A DNA stretch of 64,000 nt from Aldehydirespirator sp965204415 (GTDB lineage Bacteria; Actinomycetota; Acidimicrobiia; Acidimicrobiales; Aldehydirespiratoraceae). The position numbers were made by a program, and so were the translations under genes. The stretch is taken from positions 620,001-684,000 of the forward strand of contig CBDBEL010000001.1 of NCBI GenBank assembly GCA_965204415.1. The letters are read 5' to 3'. Below, in pieces: positions 7,221 through 16,063 of this stretch. Each line of letters starts with the position of its first letter. Position 1 is the stretch's first letter. The notes under the pieces are model-generated. The model was not told the DNA's origin. It did not search any database and saw nothing but the letters and a program-made list of their open reading frames with translations.

Positions 7221-8396
7221 CGCGGCCCGCTCGGTGAGCGACAGCCCGTTGGTGCGCATCACCAGTTCGATCTCGTCGTCGCCGAAGCCGTCGAGGTCGT
7301 GCACGAACGACACCGGGTCGGCCAGTCCCTCGGCATGGGGGAAGTCCGACCCGAACAGCATGTGGTCGGCGCCGATCAGGTCGCGCAACCCCGGCAGGTC
7401 GTCCTCGTAATAGGGCGAGATCCACACCTGGCGCCGGAACACCTCCAAAGGGTCCTCCTCGAAGGCGTGGCGCTGCTGGCTGTAGGCCTTGGCCAGCTTC
7501 TTGACGAAGGGCCACACCCACTCCGAGCCGGTCTCGATGGTCGCGACCCGCAGGTTGCGGTGCCGGCTCAGCACGCCCTCGGCCAGCAGGGAGGCCAGCG
7601 CGTCGGAGATGGGCGAGTAGGTGATCAGGCTCTTGAGGGCGTCGTACCGGAACGACTCGAACTCGCTGTTGACGCCCCAGTGCTCCAGCACGAAGCCGTA
7701 CCCCGAGTCGCCGGAGTGCATGGCCACCGTGATGCCCCGCTCGTTCAGCCGCTGCCAAACCGGCTCGTGGGCCGGGTGGCCCAGCGAGCGCCGGCCGCCG
7801 GCCCCGTCGGGCACCGACGACGGCCTCATGTTGACCACTCGCACGTCGTTGGCGATCAGCCAGTCGAGCTCGTCGAGAGCCCAGTCGGGGTCGGCCAGGG
7901 TCAGGTACCCGGCCGCGAAGAGCCTGCCGCGGTAGGAGAAGCCCCAGTCGTCGGCCAGCCACCGGTTGAAGCCCCCGAAGGCGGCGGTCAGGGCGTCCAC
8001 ATCGTGCTCCAGGGCAGCCTCCATCCCCACGCCCAGCGTCGGGAACAGGAAGCAGCCCCGCAGACCCTGCGCGTCGAGCAGATCGATGCGGGCGTCGCGG
8101 TCGCGGTAGGCGGCCGAGATCGGCTCGAGCTTCCCGAACGCCTCGCGCATGTCGGCGGCCGCGATCCGGCCCCGGAAGTAGTCGTCGAGACAGCCGGGCC
8201 GGGCCACCGGATCGAAGGTGGGGTTGGGAATGAAGCGGTTGACCCGACCCGCGACCAGCAGGCGCTCGCGCCCGTCGATGGTGGCCCACTGCATGCAGCG
8301 CTTGTGCATTCTGGGCTCGACGTGGCGGATGAAGGCGTCGGTCGCCTCGTAGTAGTGGTTGTCGGAATCGAAGGCGGCGAACCCCACCTCAGTCAT
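7218..8396 (-). CDS. Amidohydrolase family protein (metal-dependent hydrolase/decarboxylase)
   Basis: This 392-residue protein belongs to the amidohydrolase-2 group (PF04909 type), TIM-barrel enzymes that hydrolyse or decarboxylate small carboxylated substrates. Visible landmarks are the N-terminal AAFDSDNHYYEATDAF metal-region motif, VAMHSGDSGYG (barrel His), VATIETGSEWV, and LFGSDFPHAEG with the conserved Asp near the C-terminus. The ATG at 8396 has a strong GGGGGGAG ribosome site; the longer upstream frame runs through a dispersed repeat and is rejected. The exact substrate cannot be told. Confidence 0.87.
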   Translation of the reverse strand: MTEVGFAAFDSDNHYYEATDAFIRHVEPRMHKRCMQWATIDGRERLLVAGRVNRFIPNPTFDPVARPGCLDDYFRGRIAAADMREAFGKLEPISAAYRDRDARIDLLDAQGLRGCFLFPTLGVGMEAALEHDVDALTAAFGGFNRWLADDWGFSYRGRLFAAGYLTLADPDWALDELDWLIANDVRVVNMRPSSVPDGAGGRRSLGHPAHEPVWQRLNERGITVAMHSGDSGYGFVLEHWGVNSEFESFRYDALKSLITYSPISDALASLLAEGVLSRHRNLRVATIETGSEWVWPFVKKLAKAYSQQRHAFEEDPLEVFRRQVWISPYYEDDLPGLRDLIGADHMLFGSDFPHAEGLADPVSFVHDLDGFGDDEIELVMRTNGLSLTERAA

Positions 8397-8482
8397 CGGG
8401 CTCCCCCCGGAACGCGGGCTCAGCCCTGCCACTCTACGGGGCGGTGCGGATGGGTAATAGCGGTTCGCGTCGCGAGGGGGTG

Positions 8483-8516
8483 ATTCCCGCTCTTGTTCGC
8501 TGCGCTCACGGGCCGC
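8483..8516 (-). repeat. 34-bp dispersed repeat, copy 1 (inverted relative to copies 2 and 3)
   Basis: This block is the exact reverse complement of 9310-9343. It lies just downstream of the aquaporin gene, while copy 2 lies just upstream, so the gene is flanked by a perfect 34-bp inverted repeat. Copy 3 is at 15955-15988 with one mismatch. Nearby bases CACGGCCTCGC (about 8530) also match the flank of copies 2 and 3. It is untranslated intergenic DNA. Confidence 0.75.
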
Positions 8517-8587
8517 CCAAATCCAAGGAACCGCGCCCACGGCCTCGCTCCTGCAGGCCCTTCGCGCACACCGATTCGCTCGGCCTC

Positions 8588-9247
8588 TTACGGGGACGCC
8601 GTCGGGTACATGAGCCGCACCGTGGCCCAGGCCAGCGCGGCACCGACGAGTTGCATCACCACGAACATCGGCGCCGAAGCGGGATCGATGCCGGCGAAGG
8701 TGTCCGACAGCGTCCGGGCCGCAGTGACCGCAGGATTGGCGAAGGAGGTGGACGACGTGAACCAGTAGGCCGCGCCGATGTAGGCGGCCACCGCGCCGGC
8801 CACCAGCTGCGAGCGGCCGCTGCGCACGAGCATGAACACCACCAGCACCAAGCCATAGGTGGCCACCACCTCGGCCAGCCACAGATGGGCGCCGTCACGG
8901 GCCTTGGTGGAGACGTTCACGGCGTCGAGGTCGAACATGAGGTTGGCCAGGATCGTCCCGAACACCCCGCCGGCCACCTGGGTCACGATGTAGGGCAGAA
9001 CCTCGGCCCAGCGCCGGTCGCCGAGAGCGGCCTCGGTCAGAGTCACCACCGGGTTGAAGTGCGCTCCGGAGACGGGAGCGAACATGTAGATGATGACGAG
9101 CAGCACCCCCGCGGTGGCTGCCGCGTTGGCCAGCAGCACCACGCCGACGTCGCTGCTGAGGCGGTCGGCCATGATGCCCGAGCCGACCACCCCGGCGAGC
9201 AGGAAGGCCGTCCCGATGAACTCGCCGGCCAGCGCCCTCACTCGCAC
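8588..9247 (-). CDS. MIP family aquaporin/glycerol-type channel
   Basis: This protein of about 219 residues is a major intrinsic protein channel for water or small neutral solutes in the membrane. Six hydrophobic helices and the two half-helix signatures are visible: HFNPVVTL (NPV in place of NPA) after the second helix and FANPAVTAART before the last. GTG codons at 9247 and 9241 both give a normal N-terminus (RALAGEFIGT); neither has a clear Shine-Dalgarno. The gene is flanked by an inverted pair of 34-bp dispersed repeats, which suggests it could have moved as a cassette. Confidence 0.9.
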   Translation of the reverse strand: MRVRALAGEFIGTAFLLAGVVGSGIMADRLSSDVGVVLLANAAATAGVLLVIIYMFAPVSGAHFNPVVTLTEAALGDRRWAEVLPYIVTQVAGGVFGTILANLMFDLDAVNVSTKARDGAHLWLAEVVATYGLVLVVFMLVRSGRSQLVAGAVAAYIGAAYWFTSSTSFANPAVTAARTLSDTFAGIDPASAPMFVVMQLVGAALAWATVRLMYPTASP

Positions 9248-9289
9248 GGGGCGACACTCTAGAGAGGCCGGGCGGGGAGACGAGCCGAC

Positions 9290-9343
9290 CCGGGCGAGGC
9301 CGTGGCCGCGCGGCCCGTGAGCGCAGCGAACAAGAGCGGGAAT
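9290..9343 (+). repeat. Dispersed repeat, copy 2 (long form, 54 bp)
   Basis: Contains the 34-bp core at 9310-9343 plus about 20 bases of left flank that also match copy 3 (15935-15988). It lies in the divergent gap between the aquaporin gene and the septum-formation lipoprotein. The copy-1 core is its reverse complement. No coding function is visible. Confidence 0.75.
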
Positions 9344-9438
9344 GACACCGCCGCACCGCGAGGCGGCATAACCTGCAAGCGCACGCTGTATGGAGGCCGG
9401 GTCACCTGTCGGACGCGCACCCCCTAGCCTCCGTTTGG

Positions 9439-10101
9439 ATGGGACTCGCTCAAAGCCCCCTGGCGGGCGTGGCTGCAGGCCTGGTTCTGCTAGCGGCGTG
9501 CAGCGGTGGGACCCAACGCGCCGTCGAGGAGGTGTTCGACCCAGCCGCAGCCGTAGCCGCATCCGATGACGCGGCCGCGACTGACGTGGTGGGCCTGCCA
9601 ACGGAGAGCGGGACCGTCGAGGATCCTGAGCCCGTCCCCTCCGACGGAAGCGAGAGCACGGACGAACCCGACGAACTCGGGCCGATAGACCCGCTGGACA
9701 TCCCCGGTGAGATCATCAGCGAGTACAGCCTGGTCGAGGGCGACTGCTTCAACCGGCTGGAGGGACTGCAATCGGGCCGCCGGCTGGCGATCACAGCCCG
9801 GGTCGGCTGCGATCAGGACCACTGGGCCGAGGTGTACCACACCTTCGATCTGGACGCGGCCTATCCCGCGGTCTACCCGGGCGACGACGCCGTGCGGGGC
9901 TTCGCGCTGCGGGTGTGCTACGAGCGGTTCGAGGCGTTCGTGGGAGAGGCCTACGAGCTGTCGGTGTTCGAGATCGGTGTGTTCACGCCCAATCGCACCA
10001 ACTTCGAGCACGAGGAGGCCCGTTACCGGGGCGTTCACTGCTGGCTCTACCACACCGACGATCTGCCGCTGTCGGAGACGGCCCGGGGCGCGGCCCGATG
10101 A
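9439..10101 (+). CDS. Septum-formation-domain lipoprotein
   Basis: This 220-residue secreted lipoprotein has a signal peptide ending in the lipobox LLAACSGG, so it is probably anchored to the outer face of the membrane. After an acidic, low-complexity linker, the C-terminal domain has the pattern of the actinobacterial septum-formation family: VEGDCFNRL, RVGCDQDHWAEVYHTFD, and VCYERFEAFVG, with paired cysteines likely forming disulfides. Family members are linked to septation in actinomycetes; the exact role is not known. The stop overlaps the ATG of a duplicated mini-ORF. Confidence 0.8.
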   Translation: MGLAQSPLAGVAAGLVLLAACSGGTQRAVEEVFDPAAAVAASDDAAATDVVGLPTESGTVEDPEPVPSDGSESTDEPDELGPIDPLDIPGEIISEYSLVEGDCFNRLEGLQSGRRLAITARVGCDQDHWAEVYHTFDLDAAYPAVYPGDDAVRGFALRVCYERFEAFVGEAYELSVFEIGVFTPNRTNFEHEEARYRGVHCWLYHTDDLPLSETARGAAR

Positions 10102-10172
10102 CAGACCCCGGCGACTCGACCGCGGTGAGCGTGCCCGTCGACGTCGCCGCAGCCCGGGGCGCGGCCCGATGA
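10098..10172 (+). CDS. 24-residue mini-ORF made by a 71-bp junction duplication
   Basis: The peptide starts MTDPGDS like the next gene (MTDPYDP) and ends ARGAAR like the previous gene. Both ends are ATGA overlaps. The DNA shows why: a 29-bp block at the lipoprotein/membrane-protein junction occurs at 10081 and again 71 bp later, so the mini-ORF is a chimera of the two neighbours' ends. No function is implied. Confidence 0.45.
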   Translation: MTDPGDSTAVSVPVDVAAARGAAR

Positions 10173-10429
10173 CAGACCCCTACGATCCGGTCCTGGCCCG
10201 GCGGCGCCAGCTCGCCCGCTGGTCGACCACCGGCAAGCGGGCGGGATACGGGCTTTATGGCCTGTCGCTGGCCGCGTTCGCGGTGGGTCTGGCGACTGGA
10301 TTCACCACCGCGCCAGCCACTGTCGCAACCGTCGCGCTGCTGGTCGGCTCGGTGTTGCTGCTGCCGTCGATCATCATCAGCTACGGAGTGAGGGCAGCCG
10401 ACCGGGCCGACCGGCAAGGCGACTGGTAG
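10169..10429 (+). CDS. Small two-helix membrane protein
   Basis: This 86-residue protein has two hydrophobic segments (about residues 27-45 and 50-70) joined by a short loop, with basic residues before the first. Its ATG overlaps the mini-ORF stop, so it appears translationally coupled to the septum-formation lipoprotein. The last codons, encoding AADRADRQGDW, are repeated three more times downstream as non-coding DNA. No family was recognised; co-occurrence suggests an envelope role. Confidence 0.7.
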   Translation: MTDPYDPVLARRRQLARWSTTGKRAGYGLYGLSLAAFAVGLATGFTTAPATVATVALLVGSVLLLPSIIISYGVRAADRADRQGDW

Positions 10430-10650
10430 CCCGCGCCGCCCTCGCAGGCAGACAGCCGCCGCCTCGGGCAGCCGACCGGGCCGACCGGACCGACGACTGG
10501 TAGCCCGCGCCGCCCTCGCAGGCAGACAGCCGCCGCCTCGGGCAGCCGACCGGGCCGACCGGACCGACGACTGGTAGCCCGCGCCGCCCTCGCAGGCAGA
10601 CAGCCGCCGCCTCGGGCAGCCGACCGGGCCGACCGGCAAGGCGACTGGTG
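10394..10650 (+). repeat. 74-bp tandem repeat duplicating the 3' end of the preceding gene
   Basis: The segment GACTGGTAG that ends the small membrane protein recurs at 10495 and 10569, and as GACTGGTGA at 10643, each 74 bp from the previous copy. Each unit contains the gene-tail sequence GCAGCCGACCGGGCCGACCG. Because 74 is not a multiple of three and each unit has a stop codon, the copies do not extend the protein. This accounts for most of the 308-bp gap before the NUDIX gene. Confidence 0.9.
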
Positions 10651-10670
10651 AACCGCGGCCCAATCCGGCA

Positions 10671-10713
10671 TTCTTCGCACCTTCTGGCAATAGTCGCCGG
10701 TTTCTGCGAAGAA
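10671..10713 (-). terminator. Hairpin element between convergent genes, likely terminator
   Basis: Inverted repeat TTCTTCGCA (10671-10679) and TGCGAAGAA (10705-10713) with a 25-base loop, downstream of the minus-strand NUDIX gene and facing the plus-strand repeat array. Flanks and loop length match the hairpin at 7168-7214, while the stem bases differ in a paired way. There is no long T-tract. Confidence 0.55.
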
Positions 10714-10737
10714 AGCGTCAGAGTCGCCCGCAGCGGG

Positions 10738-11226
10738 CTAGGCGGGTGAGATGTCGACGGGCGGATCCGCCAAGTCGCCGGCCACGAGCGCGGGCAGGAA
10801 CTCCCGCAGCCGGGCCGGAACGGTGGGCTCGCGGTTGGCCAGCAGCTCGTCGAGTGTCCACCAGCGGGCACTGATGAAGGCGGCGGCCTCGAGCGCCTCG
10901 AGCCCGCGGGGCCGGAACTCGCCCCCGTCGCACCAGGCCACATGGATGCGCTCGTTCGACTCGAAGCGCATGCCGCAGAAGGTGTACTCCACATACTGGG
11001 TCCATACGCAGGGCCCCATCTGCACGTCGGTGATTCCGGTCTCCTCGTGCAGTTCCCGCATGCACGCCGCGGCCGAGTCCTCGCCGAAGCCCACACCCCC
11101 GCCGGGGATCTCGAGCCACTCCGGCTTGTGCGGGTCGATCGGATCCTCCGAGCGGATCAGGAACACCCGCCCGGCGCCGTCGAGCAGCACACAACGGGCA
11201 GCCGGCCGCCGGATCACAAAGGACAT
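10738..11226 (-). CDS. NUDIX hydrolase
   Basis: This 162-residue enzyme hydrolyses a nucleoside-diphosphate-linked substrate. The full Nudix box GX5EX7REUXEEXGU is present as GGVGFGED...MRELHEETGI (about residues 43-65), giving the Mg-binding glutamates. Residues after the box (VWTQYVEYTFCG, ARWWTLDELL) are typical of generic 8-oxo-dGTPase-like members, so the substrate is open. It is the last gene of a minus-strand run with leuS, an AlkZ-like gene and a flavin-split-barrel protein. Confidence 0.9.
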   Translation of the reverse strand: MSFVIRRPAARCVLLDGAGRVFLIRSEDPIDPHKPEWLEIPGGGVGFGEDSAAACMRELHEETGITDVQMGPCVWTQYVEYTFCGMRFESNERIHVAWCDGGEFRPRGLEALEAAAFISARWWTLDELLANREPTVPARLREFLPALVAGDLADPPVDISPA

Positions 11227-11253
11227 AGGAAACCGGTGCCTCGACCGTGAATC

Positions 11254-11589
11254 TCAGACCGGCGCGGGACGGTGCCTGACCGCCGAGAAGACCTCGATGG
11301 TCAGCGGCGTGTCGGGCCGCGGCTCACCGTCTACCGAGGCCACACCGTCGGCGATGAGGCTGAACCCGTCGGCCGCCGGCGCCCACAGCAAGACCACATC
11401 CGGCCGGACCACCGCATTGACGGCCGCTCCCCTACCGACGACGGTCCGGACAACGCCCGCCTCGTCGATGTCCACCCTCACGTGAATGACCCGGGTCCGC
11501 CCGTCGTCGCCCACCGTGAGCACGAACGCCGTCGGCCCGTGGTCGGCCGCAACCGAAGCCAGATCCCGAGGCTCCACTGCGACACTCAC
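11254..11589 (-). CDS. Small FMN/F420-binding split-barrel protein (pyridoxamine-5'-phosphate oxidase-like), tentative
   Basis: This 111-residue protein has alternating beta strands (TAFVLTVGDDGRTRVIHV, VVLLWAPAADGFSLIADG) that resemble the short pyridoxamine-phosphate-oxidase-like split barrels that bind flavin or F420. It is shorter than catalytic family members. It lies 27 bp from the NUDIX gene and 69 bp from the AlkZ-like gene on the same strand. Function is unknown. Confidence 0.6.
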   Translation of the reverse strand: MSVAVEPRDLASVAADHGPTAFVLTVGDDGRTRVIHVRVDIDEAGVVRTVVGRGAAVNAVVRPDVVLLWAPAADGFSLIADGVASVDGEPRPDTPLTIEVFSAVRHRPAPV

Positions 11590-11658
11590 CGCAAAGACGC
11601 TACCCGAGACGGACTACGACTTCGCTGAAGCCGACATCCGCATACGGCCGAATCCGTC

Positions 11659-12861
11659 CTAATCGGGGCGCAGAGCCGATATCAGGTTGCCGCGGGCGCC
11701 GTAGCGGACCTCGTCGACTCCCACGAAGCGAGCGAGGTCGTGCAGATGGGGACGGAGTCGTTCGGCTAAGGCGCCACGATCGACGCCGGGCTCGGCGAAG
11801 GCTCCCAGCACTTGCAGGGTGCTGCCGGCCCGGTCGGTCTTGACGTCGAGGCGGGCCGCCAGTTGCTCGCCGTCGAGCACGGGGAGCACGTAGTAGCCGT
11901 AGACGCGCTTGGCCGCTGGCACGTAGATCTCGATGCGGTAGTCGAAGCCCCACAGCCGTAGCGCCCGGGCCCGGTTCCACACGATCGGGTCGAACGGCGA
12001 GAGCACTGTGAGCGCATCCACGGACCGGGGGAGCCTTGCCTCCGGGTGCATGTAGGCGGGCTCGGTCCATCCCTCTACCTCCACCGTCGAGACGGTGCCA
12101 GCCTCGACGAGTTCGAGCAGCCGGGCCCGGCCCTCGCGGACCGGCAGGCGGTAGTAGTCGATCAGGTCGGTGGCGGTGCCCACCCCCAGCGCGCCGGCCG
12201 AGCGGACCAGCAGCTGGCGCTGGGCCTCCTCCGCGGTCGGGGTGGGCCGGGACAGCACTTCGGGCGGCACGATCCGCTCGAGCAGGTCGAACTCCTTGGT
12301 GAAGTTGCCCCGGCGCCGGACGCCGACCGCCCCGATGCGGAACAGCCAGTCGAGGGCGATCGAGCCCAGCGACCGGCTCCCCCACCACTCGCCGTCGCGG
12401 CGGCGGGGATCGGCCAACTCGCCCGCGGTCAGCGGACACTCGGCCACCTGGGCCAGCACCTCGGCCACGTAGCCGGGCTCGCTGCGGGCCAGGTCCGTCA
12501 GGTGCTTCCAGGTGTCCCCCTGCTCGGCCCGCTGCTTCTGCCAGCGGAGCAGCGGCTCGTCGCCGACGGGCATCAGGGAGGCCTCGTGGGCCCACGCCTC
12601 GAACCATTCATCGTCGTCATAGGCGATGCGGTCGAGCAGGGGGCGGTCGTAGCACCCGAGACGGGAGAAGGGCGGCAGGTACTGAGTGCGGACCACCACC
12701 GGCACCGAGTCGAGCTGGAGCAGCCTGAGCCGGCCCATCACCCGGCGCAGGTGGCGGCGGTCGACCCGCCCGCGGGGAGCCGGATCGCAGAACCCCTGGG
12801 CCGCCAGCGCGACCCGCCGGGCCTGCGAGACCGACAGCCCGCGGCCGGGCCCCGAACTCAC
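11659..12861 (-). CDS. AlkZ/YcaQ-like winged-helix DNA glycosylase
   Basis: This 400-residue member of the winged-helix family (PF06224, HTH_42) includes the interstrand-crosslink glycosylase AlkZ of Streptomyces and YcaQ of E. coli. The catalytic Q-x-D motif is seen at residues 49-51 in RLRLLQLDSVPVV. Later blocks (YGYYVLPVLDGEQLAARLDVK) match the family core. Expected role: unhooking bulky or crosslinked alkylated bases. The GTG start overlaps the leuS stop (GTGA), so the two genes are coupled. Confidence 0.85.
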   Translation of the reverse strand: MSSGPGRGLSVSQARRVALAAQGFCDPAPRGRVDRRHLRRVMGRLRLLQLDSVPVVVRTQYLPPFSRLGCYDRPLLDRIAYDDDEWFEAWAHEASLMPVGDEPLLRWQKQRAEQGDTWKHLTDLARSEPGYVAEVLAQVAECPLTAGELADPRRRDGEWWGSRSLGSIALDWLFRIGAVGVRRRGNFTKEFDLLERIVPPEVLSRPTPTAEEAQRQLLVRSAGALGVGTATDLIDYYRLPVREGRARLLELVEAGTVSTVEVEGWTEPAYMHPEARLPRSVDALTVLSPFDPIVWNRARALRLWGFDYRIEIYVPAAKRVYGYYVLPVLDGEQLAARLDVKTDRAGSTLQVLGAFAEPGVDRGALAERLRPHLHDLARFVGVDEVRYGARGNLISALRPD

Positions 12862-15800
12862 ACCACGAGGGTGATCATGCGGCCGGGCACGTAGAGCTGC
12901 TTGCGCAGCTCGCGGCCGCCCACGTGGGCAGCCACGTTGGGCTCGGCCAGCGCGGCGGACACCGCGGCCTCGTCGCCGGCGTCGGCCGCGAGCGTCACCC
13001 GCCCCCGCACCTTGCCGTTGACCTGCACGGGCACCTCCACCGTGTCTGCCAGCAGCAACGCCGGATCAGCGACAGGGAACTCCGTCTGCGTCACCGAGCC
13101 GGCGTCGGAGCCGTGAAGCCGGCTCCACAGCTCCTCCGCGAAGTGCGGCACCAGCGGCGCCAGCATCCGGACCATCGCGTCAGCCACCTGCAGAGGCGCC
13201 CCCGAGCCCCTCTTCGTGAGCTCGTTGTTGAGCTCGGTGAGCTTGGCGATGGCGGTGTTGAAGCGCATCCCCTCCATGTCGGAGCCCACCCCGTCGATGG
13301 TGCGGTGCAGCAGCCGCAACAGCTCGGCGTCGGGCCCGTCCTCGCTAACCCGCAACTCTCCGGTCTCCTCGTCCAGGATGTTGCGCCAGACCCGCTGCAG
13401 CACCCGCTGCGAGCCCACCACCGAGCGGGTCTCCCAGGGCCGGTCCTGGTCGATGGGGCCCATGAACATCTCGTACATCCGCAGGGTGTCGGCGCCGTAG
13501 GAGGCGTACATGTCGTCGGGGGTGACCGAGTTCTTCAGGGACTTGCCCATCTTGCCGAGCTCGCGGGCAACCGGCTGCCCTCCGTGGGTGAACCCGTCCT
13601 GCAGCGAGCCCTCCACCTCGTCGGCGGGCACGTAGATCCCTCGCCCGTCCTTGAAGGCGTAGGCCTGGATGTAGCCCTGGTTGATGAGGCGCCTGAACGG
13701 CTCGGGCCCGCTCGCATGGCCGAGGTCGTAGAGAACCTTGTGCCAGAACCGGGCGTAGAGCAGGTGCAGCACCGCGTGCTCGACGCCGCCCACGTACAGG
13801 TCCACGCCGCCCACGCCTCCGGGCTCCGGGTCGGCCATCCAGTAGCGCTCGACATCGGGATCCACCAGGTGGTCGTCGTTGCGGGGATCCAGGTAGCGCA
13901 GGTAGTACCAGCACGACCCGGCCCACTGGGGCATCGTGTTGAGCTCGCGCCGGTAGCGGCGCAAGCCGTCGCCACGGTTGAGGTCCAGCTCGACGTTGAC
14001 CCAATCGGTCATCCGGCCCAAGGGCGGCTCCGGCTCGGAGTCCCGGGCCAGGGCACGGGCGCCCAGTCGGTCAGCTCGGGCAGCTCCAGGGGCAGCATGT
14101 CCTCGGGCAGGTCGACCGGACCGTACTCGTCGAACACGATGGGAATGGGCTCACCCCAGTAGCGCTGCCGGCTGAAGTTCCAGTCCCGCAGCCTGTAGTT
14201 GACGGTGTGGCGGCCGAATCCGGCCGATTCGAGCCTCTCGAGGATCAGAGCCTTGGACGCCTCCACGTCGAGCCCGTCGAGGAAATGGGAGTTGATCGAC
14301 GGACCCTCGCCCGTGTAGGCCAGGTGCTCCGGATGGTCCGGTGGCGGCTGTACGGTGCGGGCGACCGGCAGCCCGAAGGCCTCGGCAAACTCCCGGTCGC
14401 GCTGGTCCTCGCCGGGGACGCCCATCACTGCGCCGGTGCCGTACCCCATCAGCACGTAGTCCGCGATGAAGACCGGAACCCATGTGCCGGCGGCGCCCTC
14501 GCCTCCGACGGCGTACATGGTGCCGTCCGGTGTCCGGGCACCTCGGGGCGGCGCGTCGGAAGCGCTCAGAGGCACGAGCGCCAGGGCGCCCAAGAAGACT
14601 CCCGTCTTGGAGTCGCCGCGATCGGCCTCGCTCATCTCGGCGGCCCGGGTCCGGTAGGCCTTCACCGCCTCGGCGGGCGTGTCAGCCCCACCGGTCCAGG
14701 CGTGCGGAGTGCCGGAGGGCCAGGCGCCGGCCGTCAGCCGGTCGACGAGCGGATGCTCGGGTGCCAGGACCATGTAGGTGGTCCCGAACAGGGTGTCGGG
14801 CCGGGTCGTGAACACCTCGATGTCTTCGAACAGTTCTCTAAGCCTCCGCTCCAACCCTCTCGCCCTCGGCCCGGACGCGGCCAGCCGGTCGAGGGATGAA
14901 ACACCCGTCTCGTCGTATTCCTCCGTCAAGTCGATGGCACGGAACGAGATCAACGCGCCCTCGGAGCGGCCTATCCAGTTGCGCTGCATGGTCTTGACCG
15001 ACTCGGGCCAGTCCAGCCGGTCCAAGTCCTCCAGCAGGCGGTCGGCATAGTCGGTGATGCGCATCATCCACTGCTTGATCGGACGCTTGAACACCTCGTG
15101 GTTGCCCCGCTCGGACCGGCCCTCGTTGGTGACCTCCTCGTTGGCCAGCACCGTCCCCAGCGCCGGGCACCAGTTGACCGGGGCGTCGGCCACGTAGGCC
15201 AGACGATGGCTGTCAATCAGCCTGCGCTTGTCCGCCGCTCCCAGTGCAGACCAGCGTCGCTCCTCGGGTATGCGCCGTACGGTCCTCAGCAGGTCGTCGG
15301 GCAGGGGACGGTCCCCCTTCTCAAACTCCTCGATCAGCTCGGAGACCGGGCGGGCCCGGCGGGCCTTGGGATCGAACCATGAGTTGAAGATCTGCAGGAA
15401 GATCCACTGCGTCCAGCGGTAGTAGTCGACGTCGGTTGTGGCTACGCCCCGCCGCTTGTCATGGCCGAGCCCCAGCCGGTCGAGCTGGCGGCGCATGTTG
15501 TCGATGTTGGCCTCGGTGTTGATCCGGGGGTGCTGGCCGGTCTGGCGGGCATGCTCCTCCGCCGGAAGACCGAACGCGTCGAAGCCCATGGTGTAGAGCA
15601 CGTTGAAGCCCGCCATGCGCTTGAAGCGGACGTAGACGTCGGTGGCGATGTAGCCCAGGGGATGGCCAACGTGAAGCCCCGAACCCGACGGGTACGGGAA
15701 CATGTCCATGACGAAGAGCTTCGGACCGTCCTGGCCCCGGCCCGATGCCAGCTGCCCCGACGGGTTGGACGTCTCGTAGATGCCGTCAGCCGCCCAGCGG

Positions 15801-15886
15801 GCCTGCCAGCGGGCTTCGATCTCAGCCGCGAGCGCCGCGTTGTAGCGATGCGGAGGCGTGTCGCCGTCCGGCACGGTCACGGGCAT
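12858..15886 (-). CDS. leuS: Leucyl-tRNA synthetase, interrupted by a one-base frameshift near 14045
   Basis: Attaches leucine to tRNA-Leu. The N-terminal frame carries the HIGH-type motif GLHVGH (residues 71-75) and the editing-domain region TTRPDTLFGTTYMVLAPEHP; the C-terminal frame carries ELGKMGKSLKNSV, the KMSKS-type motif. The two frames meet around 14030-14060: the first ends after PVPWPGTPSRS, and restoring one base in the GGG run gives PWPGDSEPEPPLGRMTDW in continuous frame. With that base the product is 1009 residues, in the range of long actinobacterial LeuRS. Because leuS is essential, an assembly or sequencing indel is the likeliest cause. The ATG at 15886 is the first plausible start; upstream frame is repeat DNA. 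Confidence 0.93.
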
Positions 15887-15900
15887 GACGCCAAAGGCTA

Positions 15901-16012
15901 GAGGCCGAGCGGATGGGTGCAATTCCGGCTCATACGGGCGAGGCCGTGGCCCGAGCGGCCCGTGAGCGCAGCGAACAAGAGCGGGAGTGCCAGAGGCCGA
16001 GCGGATGGGTGC
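15901..16012 (+). repeat. Dispersed repeat copy 3 bracketed by a 20-bp direct repeat
   Basis: GAGGCCGAGCGGATGGGTGC occurs at 15901-15920 and again at 15993-16012, bracketing copy 3 of the long dispersed repeat (core 15955-15988, one mismatch to copy 2). A shorter match to the 20-mer is at about 31443. The block fills the first part of the 329-bp gap between divergent leuS and the corrinoid operon. Confidence 0.8.
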
Positions 16013-16063
16013 GGATTTCTGTGGCGCGGGTTGCAGGCACCGACCGCGAACCGTGGTACAGTC

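Noticed and set aside
3863..7237. Very long plus-strand ORF (over 1100 codons) opposite the molybdoenzyme and tag genes
   Set aside because: It is antisense to several well-recognised genes, its translation is low-complexity (His, Val, Gly, Arg rich) with no domain, and it results from codon bias in G+C-rich DNA.
10394..10650. CRISPR-like array
   Set aside because: The repeats are contiguous 74-bp units with no unique spacers and copy a gene tail.
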